Source: Adiantum capillus-veneris
Taxonomy: Eukaryota > Streptophyta > Polypodiopsida > Polypodiales > Pteridaceae
Direction: 5' to 3'
Assembly: GCA_014529385.2 (NCBI GenBank)
Contig: CM043958.1
Coordinates: forward strand, 79,417,025-79,481,024
DNA: 64,000 nt
Below are positions 1 to 10,141 of the stretch, piece by piece; within the stretch, counting starts at the first letter, position 1, and every line of letters begins with the position of its first letter. A model generated the notes under the pieces. It was not told the DNA's origin. It saw nothing but the letters and a program-made list of their open reading frames with translations, and searched no databases. The translations under genes and the position numbers were made by a program.

Positions 1-28
1 TTCCGCTAGCGGCGTAACCGCCTTAACA
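1..28 (+). repeat. 3' end of the E1 5' LTR
   Basis: The 28 bases match the end of the LTR at 19713-19740 with two differences and finish in AACA, the expected inverted partner of the TGTT that opens the 3' LTR. Confidence 0.88.
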
Positions 29-30
29 TT

Positions 31-49
31 TGGCGTCGTTGCCGGGGAC
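31..49 (+). other. Primer binding site, tRNA-Asp type
   Basis: TGGCGTCGTTGCCGGGGAC begins two bases after the LTR end. It differs by one base from the complement of the 3' end of plant tRNA-Asp, the primer commonly used by Athila/Tat elements. Minus-strand DNA synthesis would start here. Confidence 0.88.
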
Positions 50-566
50 GAGAGCCCTAAGTAGGTGACCTTAGACTAATCCTACGAGGTGAGTCGTATA
101 AACTACTTTGTATACTTTAGTTAGAAAAGATCTAGGAGTGGTAAACTCCGAAGATCTCGAGAGATACTAGGAAGTGGGGTATTCCTGGGTCTTCCGTGTT
201 GACAGTATTTTTAGTTTAGCTTAGATTTGTTTGTTGTTTTGTTGGTGTTGAGTAGTTGTTGATAGAAGAAGAATTTGCTAGTCCGTGAGTGGCAATGGAT
301 CTCTTTAAAATCACAATTACCAAACCCATTTTATGATTAGGAATAGCTTAGGTAGGACTTCATTTGATCCTGATCTAGAGCTAGTAATCATTGGAGTATT
401 TGCTTGATATGGTTGATTGCATGTTAGATCACTAAACCGTCGAGTTAGTAGTGAAACTTGAAATAAACAAAAGTCAGAGAAATTTTCTGTGTATCTGGGA
501 GTTGCTGACCACTTGAGAAAGCTTAAGGAAGGATTCTGTGCCAAAAAACTGGAAATCTGCAACTTT

Positions 567-992
567 AGACATCATACGCGTATGATGTCTTAATGACCAA
601 ACAGAGACCAAAACAGAAATTTTGACTTTACCAGAGTGTTCAAAAGGGGGGTTATACCCTAATTTCAACTTAAAACAAGAGCATTAACACTCAAAGAAAC
701 CCAAAAAGACAAGCCGGAGTACAAGAAACGCAAAGAATAGGAAATTTTGGATTCAGATCTTGTTTTTACATTCAAACCTGACAAAAACACTTGAAACTCA
801 ATTATAAACATTGGAGAAGGCTTAAAACCAAGGATAGTCAAAATCTGGGACAAAAGACATCATACGCGTATAATGTCTTTTAGCACATCCACTGCTTATT
901 TTTGATATCTGACCTTACAAGATTGTTGCAAACACTGTAGAAAGCATAAATATCAAGTCTTGACCCAAATTGATGAAAAAGACATCATACGC
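567..992 (+). repeat. Leader palindrome array: copies at 567-590, 855-878 and a half copy at 980-992
   Basis: The unit is a perfect palindrome with 11-nt arms (GACATCATACG then its reverse complement), extended by A/T to 24 nt. Copy 1 is perfect and copy 2 has one mismatch. Copy 3 keeps only the left arm and stops at the centre. Start-to-start spacing is 288 then 125 bp. The DNA between the copies is not an obvious repeat. The same palindrome recurs upstream of ORF3 at 14311-15319. Confidence 0.92.
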
Positions 993-1818
993 TGTCGTGC
1001 TGTGACACGTACATAGTGGGAACGCAGGCTACAAGAGTTATCTTGTAATTTTTTAGATCCATTTTTATCTTTCCTATAATATACATATGCATTTTTAAGT
1101 ATAATAATAAGACTTCTATCTCATCCTAATATTTTTCTCAAGGGTAACCTATTCTTACTTTACCATCAGAAAATACTATGGGAAAAGCATCAATAGCTCC
1201 GCCTCTTTAACTTGGGGCAAAAAGCATTGATTCTTTATTTCTACTATTTCATTATCATCTCACACCCTAGCTAGATCCTATATCTAGGGTAAACTCCAAT
1301 ATATATATATATTCTATGTATTTTTAATACTTTTCTTATATTTCTTTTTAAATAGCTACTAGGAGAGAATCAAATCCTAGTGGGACACTAGGTGGCATGA
1401 TTTCAAAGATACACTTATTTTAATGCATTATTGCAAGCATGATTACAAAACTTTGTCAAGGAGCAATGTCATGCTTTCATATGGCATGAGGTGTCCTTGT
1501 GAATTAAATGAAAGTCTAGGCTAAGGAGACCACATGAAGACTTTTGCTGCCATAAATGGACCCTATTTTGATGAATTTTTTACACAAGGTTCCAATCCGA
1601 ATTGGAAAACGATTTTAAAATGAAAATCGTAGCTAATGAGCTGAAGTTTTTGCCCATATTTTTACTTTTTTATTTGGAGCCACGGTTGAAAAGATATGAT
1701 CAAAATACTGGACCCCAGTCTGCCCACATCATGCAAGGACAGCTCATTTCCAACTTTTCCAATTCATGTTCACACTGGCTCCTCTCTTCTTGTGTAAACC
1801 CTTGGGGGTTCCCTTCAC

Positions 1819-1828
1819 CTATAAAAGG
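1819..1828 (+). promoter_or_regulatory. TATA-like box inside the E1 leader
   Basis: CTATAAAAGG lies about 590 bp upstream of the small leader ORFs and well downstream of the LTR. It resembles the TATA boxes of the E2 and E5 LTRs (GTATAAAAG). It could be an internal promoter or a remnant of an LTR inserted in the leader. No transcript data are available. Confidence 0.35.
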
Positions 1829-2164
1829 GGACCTCTTCTTCCTTGGAAGAAACTCAAGCATTCAAGTCATTGATGAGAGGAACTCTTGAGGGAGTGAGTA
1901 GTAATGCCTAATTGTACTTAGCCATTAACATAAGCCCAAGCCTACACTTTCTCCTAGAGGGAGACTAGCCATTCTTGCAACAAGCTAACCTTGGAAGATC
2001 AACTCTTATCAAAGAAGGTCTTGCACTTGGTGTATCAATCAAAGTGGAATTATCCACTCTTCTTCTCTCTCCATCAATAATGGTGCCGAAGGGTTTGTCA
2101 AGTAAGATGTGTTCTACATTGATGTTTTCTTTATTTCTTTTTGTTTTCTTTTTCATCTCTAATC

Positions 2165-2166
<2 letters not shown>

Positions 2167-2214
<48 letters not shown>
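2167..2214. repeat. (AT)24 microsatellite
   Basis: Uninterrupted AT dinucleotides in the E1 leader. Open frames reading through it as Tyr-Ile repeats are artefacts. Confidence 0.95.
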
Positions 2215-2222
<8 letters not shown>

Positions 2223-2420
2223 CTAATCTCATCTCCTTAACCAAATCTATCTCTCTCACTCTTAGTAATTCATCCTCTCTACAAATTTTAGGTTCTCTTT
2301 GCTACAGGTACATCTCTCCCCGCAGTATCCTTATTGTCTACGGGCAAGAATAGGGCTTGGGAGGGAAAATTATCATCTCTTCACTTCTCTCATATCTACA
2401 TTTTTCACATACTATCCTAG

Positions 2421-2639
2421 ATGAATAACCCACATGATGATCATTTCTATCGCTTTCACTATGTACAATCTATTAGAATTAACGTATGGATTAGCCGTAA
2501 AATACACTTTCAACAACGTATAGTGTTTCTCTTTGGCCCAGAAAGGCTCAATGAAATACTTCTATCACCGGATCCCATCATACTACCTCTCATAGACTAT
2601 AATTTTTCTTTTGATGTAAGCGTAGTTATCTTGCTATGA
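2421..2639 (+). CDS. E1 leader small ORF A (72 aa, unknown function)
   Basis: This 72-codon frame lies in the leader upstream of gag. I do not recognise the protein. It is not random, because its C-terminal 45 residues align without gaps to the next ORF (B) at 22 identical positions, including the shared blocks LFG..RLN, DP.ILP and S.DV. The product ends in a hydrophobic stretch with no clear signal peptide. Its TGA overlaps the ATG of ORF B (ATGA), so B could be reached by reinitiation. Translation is not shown, and both ORFs could instead be relics of a larger duplicated protein. Confidence 0.5.
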   Translation: MNNPHDDHFYRFHYVQSIRINVWISRKIHFQQRIVFLFGPERLNEILLSPDPIILPLIDYNFSFDVSVVILL

Positions 2640-2848
2640 ACCAAGAGTATTTGTACACACAATTAATCCCAATCACTAGACAAAATATATATACTACGGT
2701 AAGCACAAAGCTACAATTCCAAAGAACAATTCGTAGCCTATTTGGTCAGCCAAGATTGAATGCCATTAACTCATCTATTGACCCTTTCATATTACCAATG
2801 ATACGATATGACCATAGCCTTGATGTTTTCATCTTTGTGTTGTTTTGA
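2636..2848 (+). CDS. E1 leader small ORF B (70 aa, paralogue of ORF A)
   Basis: This frame is 70 codons long and starts inside the stop of ORF A (ATGA overlap). It shares about half of its C-terminal 45 residues with ORF A, so the pair arose by tandem duplication. It ends about 205 bp before the gag ATG. I recognise no domain. Its position just ahead of gag would make it an upstream ORF on the genomic RNA, possibly affecting gag translation. That is inference from position only. Confidence 0.5.
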   Translation: MNQEYLYTQLIPITRQNIYTTVSTKLQFQRTIRSLFGQPRLNAINSSIDPFILPMIRYDHSLDVFIFVLF

Positions 2849-3053
2849 TATTCTCTTTTGTGTTCTTTCTTTGTGTGTGAGTGCAAGAGAGAAAGAGTGG
2901 GTCTTCTTTGATTGCACTTCTTATGAAACAGAAGTTGTCCAACTGACAAGATTAAACAATTGACCAAGTATCAATCAGTTTGGATCAACTCTGACCACAA
3001 AAACTTGGGAAAACAAATTGCCGAGACGGAAAAGTTAAAGTCCTTTAGGGGAA

Positions 3054-5171
3054 TTGATGAATTTGAGATCGGGCAGGAATCTCCAGAATAACCAACCAAA
3101 ACAAGGGGAACAAGCAAGTGTCATATCAACCGAGGGAAGTGTAAACCAAAGTTGGGTGCAACCATTAGAGCCGATCTTTGAAGGAAGTGTTTCTGATACT
3201 TCTTCGAAGAGATCTTACGAGATTTTCACCGAACACTTGGAACACTTGAACCTGAACAACAGAGAAAATATGGCAGCAGGATCATCAAACCCTTCCGCCA
3301 CAATGAAGCTATTGTTCATAAAATACCAGTGCGACAATGAGCAAGGTGCCAAGATCTACAAAGATGGAATGGACCGCTATTGTGTAAAGATAGAAGATAG
3401 ACCTAGTGAGTTCAAGGACTTAGTTCCTGTGAGCTATAGCGGAGATAGATATCTAGATGACCAGGGTACCATGTACTTGGTAGTCCTAAACCCTAACATT
3501 GTGGACAAGTGGGGATTGATGGGCAGCAAAGCCAAAGTAGATGAAGAACTTGAGGAGAAAGCACCAATAATGAACTTCCCTGATGCGAGGTTAAGAAGAG
3601 AGAATGAAACTACAAGGATCAACACTGATAACATCTATGTGGGGCTATACAAATATAATAATGGGGAGCAAGATCTCTATTATAGATGTGAAGAACCCTA
3701 CACCGGAGAGTTGACAGACCAAAAAAGACTTTATGTCTTTACCTACACAGAGGGATCGGAAGTGAAAATTGCCGCTTACGACAATTATGGGAGGCAATAC
3801 TCAACAATGGGCAAGACAAAATTAGAAGGATATACATACTTTGGGGGACCACTACATCAGTATTATGTTACTTCTAGCTCACAAAGACCAGCACCAACAA
3901 ATGGAGTGCAAAACCCAATGACAACAGGAGGACAAAGAACTCAGGCTGCTGACTCTTTCAGTCAACCTCAGTACTCAAAGCCCGGACCAATGGGATCATT
4001 ACATTCCAGAGAGTCAATGGATACGAATCGAGGTAGTGCAGTTCCAATCCCCACGTATACCACTCCAGGTCCAAGGTTCGAAGCGGAACCATCACATTTA
4101 CCTCCTAGTAGTAGACTCAGGGCAGGGGAACCGACAAGGGTAACCCATGAAGTCCATGATGCTAGAGAAAGCTTTAGCCGGGACACAGGAGCAATGATAT
4201 CGGTAGCAGACCATAGACGTATGAGACCATCTCAAGTAGCCAAGTGTATGCCAAAGAAGTATGGTGGTTCAAGAGATCCTTATGCACATGTGTCACTCTT
4301 TAAGCAAGTCTTAAGAGCTGAGCAGATAACAGATTTCCATACACAATACGAGGGATTTGGTCTTACTCTAGAATGTACGGCATTGACATGGTTTCAACCA
4401 CTGAACAGAGGGGGATTCCATGACATTGACCATTTGCTAAGAGAGTTTGCTGAGGAATTCTCAAAACGAGGGATTAAGCACAATACGGTCTCACAAATAT
4501 ATGCTTTTAAACAGAGAGAACACGAAAAAGTGAAGGAAGCTTCACTTCGCTTCAAACAATACATTGAGAGATGTCCTGTACGTGAACGACCACAAGATAA
4601 CAGACTATCTGTTCTCTTTATTGAAGGATTGAGAAACGACACTCTCAAGAAGGACTTGCACTTGAAAGCTTGTACAAGTTTCGAGCAAGTAACGAGAGAA
4701 GCATTGTACTTAGTGGATAACTGTACGGTTTATGGAGAGGTGTCAGCGGATACAGATTTTGCATCCAGTAGCTCTTCCTCCGTAGCGAGCGAGACTACCA
4801 CTAAAAAGAATGTTCAAACAACAACCATGCCAAATGTAGAGCAAATGATAGAAGATGCTCGAAAAAGGATGGCACCATACCAAAAACCATTGCCAAAACC
4901 ACTGAAATGGTGTGCTATTGAACAAAAATGGACAAACGATCCAACAGAGGAGTGCTATTACAACAAAGGGTATGTAAGGGAGCGTCAGTATGCACCTCTT
5001 GCTCAATTAGCACCACCTCAGGTACATCCAGTACCTCGATACCCAACGGGAAATGTATCAGGACCTATGGGGATAGAAAGACCGCAACCGGTATTGGGAC
5101 AACAACCACCTTTACCAGGAGCAAGACCAGTGGGCATTAGATATGCACCAACCTTAGAGAATCAGGAATAA
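3054..5171 (+). pseudogene. gag: E1 gag, N-terminal and capsid part
   Basis: This open stretch of 705 codons starts at an ATG (MMNLRSGR, a start seen in plant gag) and ends at TAA 5169-5171, after which the same frame continues. Residues about 84-250 form a Tyr-rich region with two similar modules that also occurs in E3 and E4. Residues about 390-562 are a Retrotrans_gag capsid domain, with the aromatic-rich LTWFQPL segment, the F.EEF segment and the LFIEGL segment. A Gln/Pro-rich linker lies between them. The product would assemble the particle. The in-frame stop cuts the zinc knuckles off, so this copy is broken. Confidence 0.85.
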
Positions 5172-6170
5172 CAAGCCTTAGTGCCTGTTCAAGCCTATTA
5201 TGAAGAATCTGGTGCACACATGTCTCCAACTGTGTATTACCCACCAGAAGAACCCAAACAACCAGAACCATGGGACATGATTGGGAATGTTGGAACACCA
5301 ACAGTTACAAGTGCTTCTGATGAAGAGAGATACAATTTGGACGCAAGAACATTGATGTTCATAGCTCATGGAGGGTTAACAGGACAAAGACCATCCTATC
5401 CACAAAGGACGAATCAAGTGGGACCAAGACCAGCACTAGGACCCTGTTACAAGTGTGGAGGTGACCATCTGATGAATGTTTGTCCACATACGGAAATCAT
5501 TAGAATTAACTCTTATTGCACTGAGTGTGGGGTTACTCACTTCATTGAGGATTGTTCAAACAATCCAAACAAAGTGTAAAAGATGACATTGAATATGCTA
5601 GAAACTATTCCTACCAGCAGTGGGTCTGAAAATGAAACTCTGATACCAACGCAAGTTGTTACTAGAGCTCAAGCTAAGAAAACCACTAGAGAACCTGAGA
5701 ATGGAAAGTTAGCAACTAAAGTGGTTAGTCAAGGACCACGGAGTCAGAGAAACACATGGAAAGCTAGAAAAGCACGCATGAAGTTGAGAAAAGAACGTGA
5801 AGACGCTATTCTAGCTGAGGAACTAAAGAGAACTAAAGATAGATTAGAAAAACTTGAGAGTCAAAACGGGAAACGAGAGATGAGCCCGGAAAGAACGAAA
5901 CAAAAGAGTATCAAAGGAACAACGAGCTTAAGCTCAGGGGGATCAGTGCTAGTCGACAAAGTACACGAACCATTGGACGCACTGATGAGAGCTTACGAAG
6001 CTAGGTTAAAGAACAACCAAACACAAGAACAGAGGTGGATGACATACCCAAACGCGGAATTGGAAAAGCAGAGACTTGAAATGTGCCAGAGAATGATCGA
6101 GACTACACAAGCCTTATTAGAACCACCAAGAGAAACAATGAATTGTGGAACGGAAAACCCAATTCAGTAA
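5172..6170 (+). pseudogene. gag: E1 gag, nucleocapsid zinc knuckles and basic linker
   Basis: This continues the gag frame between TAA at 5169 and TAA at 6168, with another TAA at 5577-5579. Two zinc knuckles occur at about 5445-5555: CYKCGGDH....C and CTECGVTH....C. Both have three residues between the second Cys and the His, one fewer than the usual CX2CX4HX4C. They would bind the genomic RNA. The part after 5580 is a Lys/Arg/Glu-rich helix, then a block (LSSGGSVLVDKV) that is conserved in E2 at about 22125. All three stops are one change away from a Gln codon. Confidence 0.8.
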
Positions 6171-8435
6171 AAGACTATCATTTCACGGGTAGCTGAAAAG
6201 ACTCCCAGTGCACAAAAGCCTGAAAATACACACAAGGATGACCGCATAGTATTGAACACAACCGATCAGGAGATAGAGAGTTTTCATCCAGTCATACAGA
6301 GGATTTACGGAAGAGATGAGGATTACAATGAATTTTGGAAACAAGTGAGAGAGGCAAACTTTGCAAACGAGCTAAGTTGCCAAGCTAATCACACAAATTG
6401 GGAAAAGGACATCAGGAATCCTCCCATAGTGGAATTTGAGGCAGGATCTCAAGTGGACTTGGATCTGCAATCTTACTGGGGAGATGGGGGCTCTGTTAGA
6501 ACAATGGAGAGCAAACCTCATTCACTGAATACCTTACCTTCATACTTAGGAGAGTATGAAGCAAAATCCGAGATTAGAGCACTTCCCTCACGAAGAATCT
6601 CATCAGAAAAAGTCATGGACTCGCAAGGATTGATAGAGATCTTGTCAACACCAGTGAGATGCACTATCACTCTAGCTGAGCTTTTGAGGCTAAGACCACA
6701 TATGTGGACCACTGTAGGAAAATGCTAGGAGAAATTTGGGATAAAAGACCCAACATCGAGACTGCAAGAGGGTATACAAGAGCTGAGCAAACCACAAAAG
6801 AACGCTAAGCCTGTACCCTTAAACAAGGTCGGAGAGTATTGCGAAGGTGAAGAGGGGAATACAACCTTACCAGTTGACTTCCAAGGAGTGAACACGATGG
6901 CAATACTAGACAGCGGAGCTGGGGTAGCCATTGCTACAAAAGAAATGTGGAAAAAATGGGGGAAACCAGCAATAAGGAAGACTAGGTTGAAACTCCAGTT
7001 AGCAGATGGACACATGGAGAAACCTATGGGGTTATTAGAGAAAGTCGTAGTGACTTCTTGCGGCATTGAATACGAACATACTTTTGCTATTGTCGATTTT
7101 TGCAAGGAGAATAACTATGATATCATACTGGGAAGACCATTCATGAGACAGTTGAAAATGGTCCAGGATTGGGGCTACGATCACATATACCTGAGAAATA
7201 TGGAAACCACTACACGTGTGAACCTGAAAGACCATAGCTACAAAGATGTGAACCGAACACCGGTAGAGAAGTTTGATTCAGCTACTTTGGCGGGATCCGA
7301 ATTTCCAGCTTGGTTAGGTAAGCCCAAGGAGTTATGGATGTGTGGATCCTCGAAATGTGGAAGTCTGAGGCGAGAAGAATATGTTTTAGAAAGGGCTATC
7401 GAAGATGAAACTTATATAGGAGAACCCTTTCCAGAGGACACGCTTGAACCATTAGAATGGACACACATTCTAGCAACCCTAGATGTTTGTGCAATTCCGG
7501 ATGGTCCCACAACAAAATTTTGCGACAAGGACGGGTACGACGTGGTTCCGTACTTCATGTTGAGAACTGTACTCAAAAAAGAAACTGAAAAGAACGATAC
7601 ACTGGAAAAGGAAGATGAAGAAGAGGTGTTTCACGACATTCCCGATCATCCAGAGTGGGGAAATGAAGCAGACAACGAGTCAACGGACAATTCAAGCGGA
7701 AACGAAGAAACTATAACGGATGTCCGATTTTATGATTTCCCGAACCAAACTAAACAACGCCAGAAACGCTATAGAGCAAAGAGAAAAACAAAGGGGGTTA
7801 GAACCAATCCGATGCCTAGAATAAGAGGAAAAAATCAATTCCTAATGCTAGTAAAGACGGAAGATTGTGTTAAGGACAAGATTTCTGGAAGAATAAGAGG
7901 CAATGATCAAAAGAGCTTACGAAAAGACAAAAGAAGCTCAAGAAATCAAGTTCAAAGGAATGAAATGAAAACTGAAACAGAAAAATCAGAAAAGAACAAG
8001 CGCAACAGAGAACACACGGAGTCCAAGTTAGAACGTAGAAACAAGTACAGAGAGCTCAAGAAAACTCTGAAAGAAGTTTGGACGACAGAAATTGAGAGTG
8101 GAGAGGACGAAAACGCCAAAATCAAGGAAAACATGGATGTTCCCTCCCACTACAGGAAATTCACAATAGAGGATAGGAAGGTGGTATTAACCCAACCTAT
8201 TCGAGAGAGGAAGGAGAACGAATCTTATGACGGACCGGAGGATGCAAAAAAAGTTGATTTAGCAGCTCCAGGTGAGACACCTAGACTGGTGTACATAGCC
8301 ACAGATTTGTCTCCAGGCGAGGAAGAGAGACTTATGAGTCTTCTCAGAGAGTACAGGGATGTGTTTGCATGGTCTTATAAGGACTTAAAGGGAGTTGACC
8401 CATCGATATGCCAACACACAATCCCACTAAAATAA
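6171..8435 (+). pseudogene. pol: E1 pol: linker and first aspartic protease (PR1)
   Basis: The gag frame runs on through a linker, a TAG at 6726-6728 and the retropepsin. The catalytic triplet Asp-Ser-Gly is at 6909-6917, and the flap-side motif IILGRPFM lies near 7121-7145. This enzyme would cut the gag-pol polyprotein. After PR there is a long charged, Lys/Glu-rich linker (about 7560-8130), then a conserved pre-RT segment (about 8140-8430, also in E2) and a TAA at 8433-8435. Gag and pol share a single frame from 3054 to about 8870, so no programmed frameshift is needed. Confidence 0.85.
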
Positions 8436-9690
8436 GACGCAAAGCCTAGCAGACAGAGACCATACACATATAATGATACGTTTGCTAAGCGAATCAAAGA
8501 AGAGATAGATAAGCTAATGGAAGCTGAATTCATATACGAGATTGAACACACCAATTGGGTATCTCCGATTGTGGTGGTACCCAAGAAGAACGGAAAACTC
8601 CGAGTGTGTGTCAACTTAAAGAAAGTGAATGCTGCAACAATCAGGGACAATTATCCCCTGCCGATAACTGATCATGTTCTAGAGCGTGTATCAGGGAAAA
8701 CAGCATACTCCTTTCTTGATGGTTTTTCAGGATATAACCAGCTAGCCATAGCACCAGCAGATCAACATAAAACAGCTTTTGCAACCGAGTGGGGAATTTA
8801 TGCTTATCGGGTTATGCCTTTTGGTCTAACCAATGCTCCCGCAACCTTCCAGAGGGTGATGACGCATTCTTTCAAGAATACTTAAGGTTGTTTCTAGAAA
8901 TATACATGGATGACTTATGTGTACATTCTCTTCTGAGAGATGAGCATCTAGAACACCTAAGAAAAGTATTTGAGAAATGTAGGACATATCGCATTTGTCT
9001 CAATCCTGAGAAATGTGTGTTTATGGTTCGACAGGGCAGAATTCTGGGACATATTGTCTCACAAAACGGAATATCCACGGATTTAGAGAAGATAAAAGTT
9101 ATAGTGGATATGCCTAGACCAACCAATGCGAAACAAGTACAGAGCTTTATGGGACATTGCGGATATTATAGACGATTCATTTACATGTACGCTATAATAG
9201 GCCAACCACTTTACAGGCTAATAGTGAACTTTGAATGGACAGAGGAGTGTGAGGAATCATTCAAGAAATTGAAAGAGGCACTCATTACTGCTCCAGTCTT
9301 GAAATCACCAGATTGGGAGAAGATATTCCATGTGTATATAGATGCTTCGGCATATGCAATAGGATGCATTCTGGCTCAACCAGAAGAAGGAAACATGGAT
9401 TTTCCTATCTGTTACGCCAGTCGACAGCTCAACAATGCAGAGAAGAATTACACCACAACAGAGCGAGAAGGATTAGGAATGATATATGTTGTGAAGAAAT
9501 TTCGGCATTATCTTCTAGCCAACAAGTTTGTGTTTTTTACGGATCACCGAGCCTTGCTTTACCTAGTGAATAAACCATGCAATACCGGGAGAATAGTGAG
9601 ATGGTTCATTATCTTACTGGAATTCGACTTCACGATAGTAGTAAAGAAAGGAAAAACACATCTTAGAGATGATCATCTTTCACGATTGAC
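8436..9690 (+). pseudogene. pol: E1 pol: reverse transcriptase and RNase H
   Basis: RT runs from about 8510 to 9180 with the usual order: PKKNGKLRVCVN, FLDGFSGYNQ, MPFGLTNAPATFQR and the catalytic YMDD at 8903-8914. A one-base frameshift falls near 8870-8885, between FQR and YMDD. The second frame then stays open to 10141. RNase H (about 9310-9690) shows the catalytic Asp in YIDAS, the Glu in TEREGL and the Asp in TDHRAL, so the active site looks intact. I see only one RNase H, not the second archaeal-type copy known from some Tat elements. Confidence 0.87.
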
Positions 9691-10141
9691 GAATGGAGAA
9701 GACCCTATAGGAGTAGATGACGACATGCCAGACGTGTACTTGTTCAACATAGAAATGATACCGAAGTGGTCTCAAAATGTCATTAGCCTATTAACCTATG
9801 GAGGAGAGTTTGATAGAAGAGAATACAACCAGAAACGTATTGCTATTCAGCAATCCAAGAATCTTCAATTGGTTGCAGGAAGGTTGTATCAATTGGGAAA
9901 TGATCATGTTTTACGACTATGCATCAATCCTGAGGAATATAATATATATCTGTGTGAAGCACATGTTCAGGAATGTGCATTTCATTGTTCAAGAAGTAAC
10001 ACATATAGGAATTTGTTACAATTGGGAGTCTATTGGCCAGGAATGAAAGAAAGCGTACATGAATACGTCACTGTATGTATTGTATGTTCATCAAAACCGC
10101 CAGCAGAGTATTCGACATTATATCAGATAATGATCACTCCG
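9691..10141 (+). pseudogene. pol: E1 pol: first integrase-type zinc domain (extra H2C2 module)
   Basis: Between RNase H and the normal integrase lies a complete H2C2 zinc-binding domain. It begins GRLYQLGNDHVLRLCI and has His-X6-His near 9960-9985 and Cys-X2-Cys near 10075-10090, with 30 residues between the second His and the first Cys. The YWPGM segment typical of integrase N-termini is present. The frame ends in TAA 10142-10144 and continues in phase. A second, separate H2C2 domain follows at about 10230-10475. E2 also carries both modules, so this is a lineage feature and not an accident of this copy. Confidence 0.78.

Larger units (their letters stand above)
50..2420 (+). other. E1 leader, largely non-coding
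   Basis: This stretch between the PBS and the small leader ORFs has no recognisable protein domain. It contains a palindrome array (567-992), an AT-rich part, a TATA-like box at 1819-1828 and an (AT)24 run. A short open frame at 1602-1889 has no recognisable similarity, and I treat it as chance. Near 2300 there are AG/GT pairs that could be splice sites, but nothing decides this. Confidence 0.6.

Noticed and set aside
31-49. A tRNA gene suggested by tRNA-like sequence
   Set aside because: Only the 3'-end complement is present, as expected for a PBS. The same holds at 27957 and 44086.
1602-1889. 95-codon frame in the E1 leader
   Set aside because: No similarity to any other element in the window and no recognisable motif.
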